A stretch of DNA of 64,000 bases from a bacterium (GTDB lineage Bacteria > Zhuqueibacterota > QNDG01 > JAFGCO01): positions 248,001-312,000 of the forward strand of contig JAFGCO010000067.1 of assembly GCA_016932575.1 (NCBI GenBank), read 5' to 3'. The stretch's first letter is position 1. The number at the start of each line of letters is the position of its first letter. Both the position numbers and the translations under genes were made by a program. Of this stretch, positions 7,787 to 16,500 are shown one piece after another. Under the pieces are notes generated by a model. The model ran no database searches and was not told the DNA's origin. It was given only the letters and a program-made list of their open reading frames with translations.

Positions 7787-10315
7787 TTACTGAACAAGAA
7801 TCATTTTTCTCAGTTCTTTGAAAGATCCTGCAGAAATCTGATAGAAATAAACACCCGTTGCCACTTTATCCCCAAATTGGTTGGTGCCATCCCAAATCAC
7901 TTCATGATTCCCCGCTTCCACAGTCTTGTTTACCAATACACGGATTACCTGACCATGAATGTTACTGATAACCAATTTGACATCCGATGTTTTTGGCAGT
8001 GCATAGGAAATAGATGTCTGCGGATTGAATGGATTGGGATAATTCTGATTCAATGCGAAATCGGCAGGAATGCCTTGCATGTCAACCCCGCTTGCCACAT
8101 AAGAGAACCCCAATGTAGATTCATTATTGTCATCATTCTCTTCAGTGACCGCATTGTCGGGATCAACAACCGCTTTCAGAGTATAATCACCCGTTGTTAA
8201 AGCATCTTCCAGGTTGATTGTATCCCAGTAATTCTCCGATGCACCAGCTTCCAGAGCTGCAACATCAACGGTACCAACCAGGCTTTCCGAGCCGTTCACC
8301 AACAGATAGTTCAGCTGCGTCGCTGCAGAAGCCACTTCTCCGGTGTTTGACACGGTGACTTTTGTCTCGACCACTTTCTCACCCGTGGCCTGCGCCATAA
8401 CCAACAGACATGTCAGGTCTGGTTTGGGAACTACAATCTGAATCTGCTTGCTCGCCGTATTATTGTTTTCTGCAGTTTCATCGACTGCATCATCACCATC
8501 GACAAGCGCACCTATAAAATAGGCCCCTTCAGTCAGACCTGCATCCAAAGTGACAGTATTGCTGAATGCGGCTTCCTCATCCATTTCCAGCTCACCAACA
8601 GGATTTGTAGCCAGCAAATCGTCATTCGGGGTAATTAAATCGTCTGTTGAAAGATAAAGATCTACTTTGGATGCCACCCCTGAAGCCTTTTCACCGATAT
8701 TTTTAACCACATTATCGATGATCAATTCTTGACCGGGCTGCAACGTAAGCGGGTCCACGATCAATTGTGAACAGACAAGATCGGGCATAATAAACTGACG
8801 GCGGATCACCACATTATCAATAAAAGTGCCTTCCCGGTGTCCGGTATTGTTACTGGTGAAATTAAATGCGATTTTGATTCCATCGGCATCTTTCAGTGAA
8901 CCAAAATTTGGCCAGGCCATCAAATCGAGCTGCTTATACAGCCAGCCGTATGTGTCGGTATTGTATTCGTATCCCCTCCATGCACCTCCGACACTGACAA
9001 GCACTTTCACTTTATCTGATCCGCTGTGAAGTTGTTGAGTAAAAACAAAACTCAAATCTGCCTTCTGGCACCCGATCAGATCAAAGGGCCCGTATTCAAC
9101 CCAACTGTCGGCGTTGTCCGCATATCCATATTTCGGATAGGTATTGGGAACCCCGTTATAATTGCTGGCCGTACACCAAATGCTGTAGTCTCCCTCAAAC
9201 GGTTTGGTCTTATTCCACCCCCAGCTATAATTCCCATTGCCCGGATGTCGCGACCAGCCTCCACTCGGAAATTTCATATCAAAATCTTCATTTAACACAA
9301 CATCCCAGCCTGAATAGGGTGCAATGGTAAAACTCGCTGCATCGGTTACCAGCTGGTTATTGTCTTCATCCTCTTCAACAATGACATCCATATGATCCAC
9401 AACAGCCCCGATATAATAATTCGCGGGCTGCAATACAACCGGCGTTTTGGTATCGATTGACAAAACATCGCTCTCGTTAACACCCAGATCAACCGGAAAA
9501 TTAAACACTCCCAAAAGCAGGTCGCTGTCAACATCGATGGAAGCATCCTTGGAAATAAAAAGCTGCACATTTGATGTGGGTGCCGGGTTTTGTCCGATAT
9601 TGGATATCGTCGTGGTGATACGAAGCGGTTGCCCCTGCACATGCGCTCCCGAAGTAAAATTGATTTCGTCCAATGAAAGATCCGGCCAGCCTGTAAAATA
9701 TTTCTTGATCATTACACTGTCCACAAAGGCACCCATACTTGCGCCCGCTGCGTTACTGTAAAAACTAAAACCAAGATATACATTTTTCAGACCGAGCAGA
9801 TTGCCCAGGCCGGGCCAGGCGGACAAATCAAATTCAAAGCGCTTCCAGCCATTGCTGTTGCCGCTGTAAGCGTTGCCCTGCCAATTATGGTCGCCCTTCT
9901 GTGCATAAACACCGACCCCGTCATTTGTACTGATTGAATATTTCATGTAAAAACTGAAGGTGGCTTCAGTACAGTACTGTAAATTAATAGGACCGATCAC
10001 TGCCCATGCACTCATATTATTGGCATAATTACCTGTGGGAAATCGTGTGGGTTTACCATTCAGATTTTTCGAAGCGCACCAAATGCTGTACGTTCCTTCA
10101 TAGGGTTCATGCTGGCTTCTGCCCCAGGTATAATCCCCTGTCTCCGCGTACGTGTCCCAATCGGCTGGATAGACCGTCTCAAAATCTTCCGAAACCTCTG
10201 TCACCCAGCCCGACAAGGTTCGATCCCCCCCGGCAAATGCATAGGGTAAAATGAGTAAAAATGCCAGGATAGAGATCAACGTAACTTTCCACTTTCTTCC
10301 ACTCGCCTTCGACAT
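7787..10315 (-). CDS. Secreted protein with duplicated jelly-roll/CARDB units and a type IX-type sorting domain
   Basis: The 842-residue protein has a signal peptide (1-28). Two copies follow of a unit made of a jelly-roll-like domain of about 190 residues plus a CARDB Ig-like domain: jelly rolls at about 38-212 and 340-515, each with the pattern DFE/DFD...W...G.YSWGW...G.YSIWC, and CARDB at 213-335 and 516-635. A third CARDB (about 636-745) and a C-terminal sorting domain (755-842) with QNYPNPFNPQTSISY and an ending GVYFYQ...KMILVQ close it. The unit was clearly duplicated within the gene. Jelly rolls and CARDB often bind glycans or act as spacers; no catalytic motif is visible. AAGGAGG sits seven bases from the ATG, behind a good promoter. 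It should be exported by Sec and then cross the outer membrane. Confidence 0.85.
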   Translation of the reverse strand: MSKASGRKWKVTLISILAFLLILPYAFAGGDRTLSGWVTEVSEDFETVYPADWDTYAETGDYTWGRSQHEPYEGTYSIWCASKNLNGKPTRFPTGNYANNMSAWAVIGPINLQYCTEATFSFYMKYSISTNDGVGVYAQKGDHNWQGNAYSGNSNGWKRFEFDLSAWPGLGNLLGLKNVYLGFSFYSNAAGASMGAFVDSVMIKKYFTGWPDLSLDEINFTSGAHVQGQPLRITTTISNIGQNPAPTSNVQLFISKDASIDVDSDLLLGVFNFPVDLGVNESDVLSIDTKTPVVLQPANYYIGAVVDHMDVIVEEDEDNNQLVTDAASFTIAPYSGWDVVLNEDFDMKFPSGGWSRHPGNGNYSWGWNKTKPFEGDYSIWCTASNYNGVPNTYPKYGYADNADSWVEYGPFDLIGCQKADLSFVFTQQLHSGSDKVKVLVSVGGAWRGYEYNTDTYGWLYKQLDLMAWPNFGSLKDADGIKIAFNFTSNNTGHREGTFIDNVVIRRQFIMPDLVCSQLIVDPLTLQPGQELIIDNVVKNIGEKASGVASKVDLYLSTDDLITPNDDLLATNPVGELEMDEEAAFSNTVTLDAGLTEGAYFIGALVDGDDAVDETAENNNTASKQIQIVVPKPDLTCLLVMAQATGEKVVETKVTVSNTGEVASAATQLNYLLVNGSESLVGTVDVAALEAGASENYWDTINLEDALTTGDYTLKAVVDPDNAVTEENDDNNESTLGFSYVASGVDMQGIPADFALNQNYPNPFNPQTSISYALPKTSDVKLVISNIHGQVIRVLVNKTVEAGNHEVIWDGTNQFGDKVATGVYFYQISAGSFKELRKMILVQ

Positions 10316-10356
10316 TTTGACCTCCTTAATTTTTGTTTTACCCGGTTAAGCATTGA

Positions 10357-10385
10357 ATTTTAACTACATTTTCTGTAAAAATCAA
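10357..10385 (-). promoter_or_regulatory. Sigma-70-type promoter for the 842-residue secreted protein gene
   Basis: On the minus strand TTGATT (10385-10380), a 17-base spacer and TAAAAT (10362-10357) lie about 40 bases before the start codon. It stands back to back with the promoter of the FadL-like gene. Confidence 0.5.
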
Positions 10386-10434
10386 GCCTTTTTGCATATT
10401 TTTAATAATTTTATAAATTATACAATAATAATAA

Positions 10435-10479
10435 ATTGGTAATAAATCAGTTGACAAATTCAATTTTTCGGATTATTTT
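10435..10479 (+). promoter_or_regulatory. Sigma-70-type promoter for the FadL-like gene, with shared ATTGGTAAT motif
   Basis: TTGACA (10451-10456), a 17-base spacer and TATTTT (10474-10479) precede the gene by about 57 bases. Immediately upstream, AATTGGTAATAAATCA (10435-10450) matches 15 of 16 bases of the motif at 7643-7658, which suggests one regulator acts at both places. Confidence 0.45.
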
Positions 10480-10535
10480 CATTCTGATAACCGAATTTTC
10501 ATCATTCATCACCATCAAACAAACTGGAGGGCTGT

Positions 10536-12035
10536 ATGACAAGAAAGTCATGGATCATTAGCGTGCTTCTGGTGCTGGTCGTGTCCACGGCGGGGATTGC
10601 CAGCAACGGAACTCAGATTGGCACCATCGGGGGGCGTTCAACGGCAATGGGAAGCTCATTCCGGGGACTGGCCGATGACTGGAGCGCCGTTTTCTTCAAC
10701 CCGGCAGGACTCACCCAGCTCGGCAAAATCACCGTGGGAGCATCTCTGGGAACCATTACACCCAAGGGGAGCTACAAACCGGCGCCCTATGGTGTTTATC
10801 CCACCGATTGTTTAATAACCGATGAAGTGGATCTGGAGCCGAAAACATTCCTGGTCCCTGCAATGGGTGTATTTTTTAAACCGGCGGAAAAACTGGTGGC
10901 CGGCCTGGGTGTTTTTGCGCCCTTCGGTCTGGGCACGGAATGGGATTTAATCCGGTTAACAGACACATACGGAAATTCTGAAGGCATCTCCAAAAAAAAT
11001 GAGCATTTCAGCGATCATCAGGTGATCTGCATTCAGCCCACACTGGCCTATGACATTTCGGACAAATTGTCCGTCGGCCTGGGCGGCAGCTACATTACGG
11101 GTAAAATGACCATCGATCAGGTGGTGATGGTCATGAATCCCTTCAATGAACAAATTGAAGCACAACAGGGTGTATTTATAACAAAATGGCAGGGATTACA
11201 AAGTTTATTTCCAAATCTTCCATCGTTAAGCGAAATTCAAAATCGTCTGGCCGTGGAAAATAATTTATCAGGTGATGGCTCTGCTATAGGCGTTAACATC
11301 GGTATGCTATATAAGATAAATGATAAACTAAGAATTGGTATTTCAGCACAATACTATACAGACCTGAAGCTTGAAGGTACCATCGATCAAACAATAATTC
11401 CCTTTGGCGACATGGAAAAAGTTACTGTTATGAATACCATTCCTTCGCAAGTTTTTGAAGGGGAAGAAAAGAAAATGGAAGCCATTGGATTATTCTATGG
11501 TAAGAATAATCCAAAATCATGGGATGTCGAAGCCGACCTGCCGCTGCCCATGACCGCGGGCATCGGCCTGGCCTATAAGGCCACCCCTAAATTAAACCTC
11601 ACCCTGGATGCCTCATGGACCAACTGGGCGAGCTGGGATGAAATTGACATTATTCCGAAAAAAGCAGGATACGACACCCTGACCATGAAGGAAAACTGGA
11701 AAGACACCTGGCAGATCGGCGCCGGCGCGGAATTTCAGGTAAAAAAATGCCTTTCCATCCTGGGCGGGCTGTACACGGTCGACACTCCCTGTCCGGACAA
11801 AAGCATCAGCCCCACCATTCTCGATCCGATCCGCCGCTGGGTATTGACCGGCGGACTGGGGTATAAAAAGGGCAAACTTGCCGTCAATCTCACAGGGGAA
11901 TGGGTGATGTTTCAAGACAAGGAACTGGGTTCTGAGGATTATGAGTATGATGCAGATGACATTCCAGAGAACTACGCGGGCGTTTACAAATTCAGCGCGT
12001 ACGTGGTGACGCTGGCCACGCAAATTGATTTGTAA
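10536..12035 (+). CDS. FadL/OmpP1/TodX-family outer-membrane transport protein
   Basis: This 499-residue beta-barrel protein has a signal peptide (1-23) and a mature start with the family pattern: GGRSTAMGSSFRGLADDWSAVFFNPAGL, including the NPAG motif near residue 55. A long run of amphipathic strands follows. The family moves fatty acids and other hydrophobic compounds across the outer membrane; the substrate here is unknown. A CTGGAGGG site precedes the ATG. The middle of the gene (about 11165-11520) is clearly AT-richer, with different codon choice from the GC-rich flanks, as if one extracellular portion had been exchanged by recombination. It stands alone on the plus strand between divergent and convergent secreted-protein genes. 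Confidence 0.88.
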   Translation: MTRKSWIISVLLVLVVSTAGIASNGTQIGTIGGRSTAMGSSFRGLADDWSAVFFNPAGLTQLGKITVGASLGTITPKGSYKPAPYGVYPTDCLITDEVDLEPKTFLVPAMGVFFKPAEKLVAGLGVFAPFGLGTEWDLIRLTDTYGNSEGISKKNEHFSDHQVICIQPTLAYDISDKLSVGLGGSYITGKMTIDQVVMVMNPFNEQIEAQQGVFITKWQGLQSLFPNLPSLSEIQNRLAVENNLSGDGSAIGVNIGMLYKINDKLRIGISAQYYTDLKLEGTIDQTIIPFGDMEKVTVMNTIPSQVFEGEEKKMEAIGLFYGKNNPKSWDVEADLPLPMTAGIGLAYKATPKLNLTLDASWTNWASWDEIDIIPKKAGYDTLTMKENWKDTWQIGAGAEFQVKKCLSILGGLYTVDTPCPDKSISPTILDPIRRWVLTGGLGYKKGKLAVNLTGEWVMFQDKELGSEDYEYDADDIPENYAGVYKFSAYVVTLATQIDL

Positions 12036-12058
12036 TTTGAATAACAGCATATAATAAT

Positions 12059-12088
12059 AAAAAGCCGGGCACGCCCCGGCTTTTTTTT
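12059..12088. terminator. Bidirectional rho-independent terminator
   Basis: An 8-bp stem (AAGCCGGG 12062-12069 with CCCGGCTT 12075-12082) and a 5-base loop is followed by a T-run to 12088 on the plus strand and by T residues (A-run 12059-12063) on the minus strand. It ends both the FadL-like gene and the minus-strand three-gene operon, whose last stop codon begins at 12090. Confidence 0.85.
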
Positions 12089-13473
12089 CATTTCACAACA
12101 CAGATTTTAATGGTTTCTATTTGATCCGACGCTTTCAGTACGGCCCAGTAGATACCCGACGACACCTCCTGCCCCCTGTCATTCGATCCATCCCAGCTGA
12201 CATGATACTCCCCCGGAGCAAGCATTCGATGCATAAGCGCTCGCACCCGTATCCCGCGGATATCAACAATATTCAGTGTTGTCTGCCCGGTCCGATTCAA
12301 AGTAAAACTCACTGTCGTCGTTTGATTAAAAGGATTGGGCGCATTCTGATCCATTTGGAACCGTCCGGTCTGCCGGTGCTGAAAGCCGCTGACCGCCTGA
12401 ACAGAAAATCGGTAACTACTGTCACACCATTGCCGGAATCCCTCCTGATCTTCAGCCATAATCGACCAGAAATAAGTGCCTGCAGCGAAGCCCTGGTTTA
12501 ATGAGATCTCCGGGGTATTGAGATTTGAAAAACGCAGGGTCTCAGAAGACTGAAACAGGGAATCCTCGCTCAGAAAAAACCGGTACCGCACCTGATCGCC
12601 CGGATCCCTGTTTTCGGAGGGCTGCCATTGAAATTGGTACACTTGTGTGTCGGGAAAAAAAACCGTGTCATTTTCAGGAGAAATCAGGGAAAACGGGGTC
12701 GGAGGATCCGGGACCGGGACGACCTGAACATCAATGTTTCCTGAAGCCTTCTCCCCCATCCTGTCTGTCACCTGAAAGGGAACAGAGGCAAAACCCGACC
12801 AGTCGGGTTCCGGTTTGATTGTCAGGACACCGGTGGTATCAAGACGGATCATCAGGCTCGAAACCGGCTGAAAATTTATATCAAGGGATAACCAGGGATC
12901 ATTGGGATCGTGTACATAATCAGTCAGCGGAACAGAGACAGAATCGTCTTCCAGAATATTCACACCGGGAAACGGATCGACCCGCGGAGGAAAATTCACG
13001 ACAATATCCAGTTGCCCGTTTTTTAAAGAATCAATCATCATTTCCCCGGATAAGGAGTACATATGAAAATGATTGATTCGTACTTCAGTCATGCTGGACG
13101 TGTCGCTGTCGACCCAAAAATGAAAAAACAGCCAGGTATGGGTGGTGTCCGTCAGCTGCTGTCCGACATGATTTGAAGTAAATCCTGCAATTCTGCACTG
13201 GCCGGTCTGCAAATGAAGAAACGGGCTTCCCCATGACTGAACCATACTGCCGGTTTCATGAATATCCAGCAAAGATAAATAGGCGGGATCATATTCAATT
13301 TCACATTCATATGCCACAACCGAATCGGCAGCCTGCACAAAGGACACATAAACAGGCAGTTGTATTTCAGTTTCATGACAAACCAGCGTGTCAGGAAACC
13401 AGACATGAATACCGGCCTGAACAGGGATCAATGAAAAGCAGAAAAACACAATGAGAATGCAGAACCGAATCAT
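12088..13473 (-). CDS. Secreted cohesin-like protein with Ig/FN3 domains and sorting domain
   Basis: The 461-residue protein has a signal peptide (1-20) and then a domain of about 135 residues with cohesin-like features: HVWFPDTLVCHETEIQLPVYV opening, VVAYECEIEYDPAYLSLLDI, and a final strand LKNGQLDIVV. Next come a cadherin/Ig-like domain (about 158-255), an FN3-like domain with PDPPTPFSLISPENDT opening (about 257-365), and a sorting domain with QNAPNPFN and an ending GIYWAVL...ICVVK. The cohesin assignment rests on pattern only. If right, it could bind the dockerin-like segment of the SGNH protein encoded in the same operon. It is the last gene before the terminator at 12088. Confidence 0.75.
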   Translation of the reverse strand: MIRFCILIVFFCFSLIPVQAGIHVWFPDTLVCHETEIQLPVYVSFVQAADSVVAYECEIEYDPAYLSLLDIHETGSMVQSWGSPFLHLQTGQCRIAGFTSNHVGQQLTDTTHTWLFFHFWVDSDTSSMTEVRINHFHMYSLSGEMMIDSLKNGQLDIVVNFPPRVDPFPGVNILEDDSVSVPLTDYVHDPNDPWLSLDINFQPVSSLMIRLDTTGVLTIKPEPDWSGFASVPFQVTDRMGEKASGNIDVQVVPVPDPPTPFSLISPENDTVFFPDTQVYQFQWQPSENRDPGDQVRYRFFLSEDSLFQSSETLRFSNLNTPEISLNQGFAAGTYFWSIMAEDQEGFRQWCDSSYRFSVQAVSGFQHRQTGRFQMDQNAPNPFNQTTTVSFTLNRTGQTTLNIVDIRGIRVRALMHRMLAPGEYHVSWDGSNDRGQEVSSGIYWAVLKASDQIETIKICVVK

Positions 13474-13560
13474 GTTTCATCCGTTGACTGTATTTATGTG
13501 GTAAATCAACTGCGCTGCCCGGTTCGTCTTGATTTACGGGAACTTAAAAAAGGGGAGCCG

Positions 13561-16500
13561 TCACCGAATCAGCAGCATTTTCTTTTGAACCGTATGCCCG
13601 TCCCACAACAATTTCATCAGATAAATACCGGAAGGCACATCCATATTACGGCTGTTTTTGGCGTCCCAGGAAATGCAGTGTTGCCCGGCCTCCTGTATTT
13701 GTTGAACCAACTTTCGGATTTCGCGTCCCCGGGCATTATAAATACAGAGCCTGACTTCACTGCGACGCGGCAGTTGATAGGTGATTTGAGTACCCGCATT
13801 AAAAGGATTCGGATAATTTTGCCCCAGCTTAAAGTCTGAAATGCCATTGGCGCATTGCTCGATATCGGTTTGAACGACACAATAATAAATTTCATTCGAT
13901 AAAGTGACATATCCCTGCTGATCGGCTGCACGGACACACCAGTAAATACCGGATTCAAGCGTGTTCCGGTTTAAAACCAGAAATGTATCCGGAATTGATG
14001 AAATACGTCTGGTATCTGGACCCTGAAATGTCGAATCGCTGCCTATGATTAATTCATAAGAAACAACATCGCCCGCATCCACATTGCGGGCCTCATGCCA
14101 GAGAAATGTGATTGTTTCTGTGGAATCCGGCAATTCAGAAAAGTGTTCCGGGTGGATCAGAGAAAAGTGGCCGGGTGGATCAGGCAGCGAAATCACCATA
14201 ACTGAAAAAGTGTCGCATGCTGTTAAATTTCTGGGATCCGACACTTCCAAAACGACCTGGGCGGTCCCTTGCCAATCCGGATATGGCGCAAGACGCATGG
14301 CTGTACCATCCCAATCTGCATAAAAAGGAGCCCCGTTATTCACCCGGATTCTCAGACTGTCCACCGGATCATTTTTATCACTGACAATATTTTCAAACTT
14401 CGCACGCGACCAGACGATCTCTCCGTCCTCAAACAACGTGGTATCTGCAAATCCGGATATTTCAGGGGAAAACACCGTATGTGTGATAAATCGGGCAGTC
14501 AGCTTTATGTGTTGATCCATGGTAACGGTCAGCCAGGGAGAATCGCTCTCAACATCTCCGCTCCAGCCGGCAAAGGAAAAATTTGTATCCACCGGTACCG
14601 CTGTTAATTGAATATCCGTGCCCGAATCGTACCAGGGACCTTCGTCGGAGAGTGTGACATCTCCGCCATAACTGGGTGACACACTGATATCGAGCCGATG
14701 CTGCCCCTGCCAGTGCGCTTTCTGCAAAACACCTCCCTGCAGCAAAGTAAACGATATTGAACAGGTCGATGCATTGACACCCTGTCCGCTTTCAACACTC
14801 CATTCGACAAACCGGTAGCGGGTTCCGCTGGCATCATCCGCCAGGCTGTCAATTGAAAGAACAACCGGGGTTCCCGGTGGATACCATCCGTTGCCGACAA
14901 CAGAGGACGAGCCATGTTCCGTATCCACTGATACGCTGTACTCCGGCTGGAAATAAGCAGTGTATACCACCGGATTCTCCGGGATAACAACTGTATGCTG
15001 ACGTGCCTGGTTATCGCTCCAGCGGTCAAATAACTGGCGACTCAGGGCTCCGGTTTGCTGCGGTGTAGGCGTTCCCAGTGTATACGTCTCACCGGGCAGC
15101 CAATAAAAAATACGGGGACTGGAGAAATTCGCATCATCCACAGTAATGGACAATCCGGATGGTTCGGTTTCAACCCGCACATCCCCCAATTCAAAATTGG
15201 CTGTCAGCGCTACCGGTTCGGTCATCAGAAAAACAACCGGATTCTCTCGACCAGAAAAATAACCGGACCATCCCGCAAATCCATATCCGTCATCTGCATC
15301 CCCTTCGGCCTTCAGCCTGACCTGCGTGCCTAAGACACCCCATCCGTCCATCACATTTTCTATGTTCACAATACCCGCATTTTCGGGGTTAATCGCCACA
15401 TCGATCGGACATTCCTGACGCCAAACGACCGTTTCGGTTACCGGATGGTTGATGATAACAGTATGCGTACGTTCGGAACCGGTGTAGGCGCCGGTTCCGC
15501 TCCCGGTCCATCCGGAAAAACGGAACCGATTTTGAAAATCGATTTCAACCAGTGAATCCACGGATATCAGCGCAGATGCACCTTCGTTGTACCAGCTCTG
15601 CCCCAGAGGAGATCCCCTGCCCTGTTCTGAAAACACAGTCAGAAAGTGCTCGGGCTGCCAGATAGCCGTCTCTTCGATTGGCCCGCTTACTGTGATGCTG
15701 AATTCTGCATCTTCGCCTGTATAGGAATATTCGCCGTTTCCGTGCCATAACAGAAAGCGGTACTGTGTACCGGTTGCGCCGGAAACAAGCGGATCAACCG
15801 AGACAGTAAGATCGGTTCCGGCGCTGACCCAATGCTCTCCTGATGGTGTGGGCACACCGTATACAGAGGACACATGAATCCGGTATTCGGTATCCCAGAC
15901 TGCCGTGAGCACGACCGGCTGGGTCATGGTAAGGGTCAGACTTGTATCTGTGGACGTTGTGACAGCACCGCCCATATCCATATTCCAATGTAAAAACACA
16001 CGCCGGGCATCCACATCCTCGATACGCGAGGGAACAATAATTTGCACAGTCGATTGATCTGAATACCATCCGGAAAGCTGATCAGCATCGGTATTTGAAT
16101 TTATCTGAAGTGCATAACCGGGATTCCAGACAATGGTTTCCGTGATTTCTTCGTCCATCTGGATGATGGCCGTGCGGCTGCTTCCGGTATATGAGCCCGA
16201 CCCGGCACCTTCCCATCTCTGAAAGGTATATCGAGTGGTTCCTTCTGAATCGACATACACACTGTCAGTCGAGATCGTGACATTTTCCCCTGCAATGTGC
16301 CATCCTTCACCGGTTTGCTGAGCTCCGACTCCCCCGTCATCAATGGTCAGAAAATAACGCATTTCATAAAAGCCGATATCCGTCGGTGTCCCGTCCGGCA
16401 AAGGCAACCCCGCGTTGATACAGGGAGAAGTGGATTTGAGGGTATAATCCTGCTCATTAATATTGACAAATTGAGGATTGACATCCAGAATCGTGTTATG

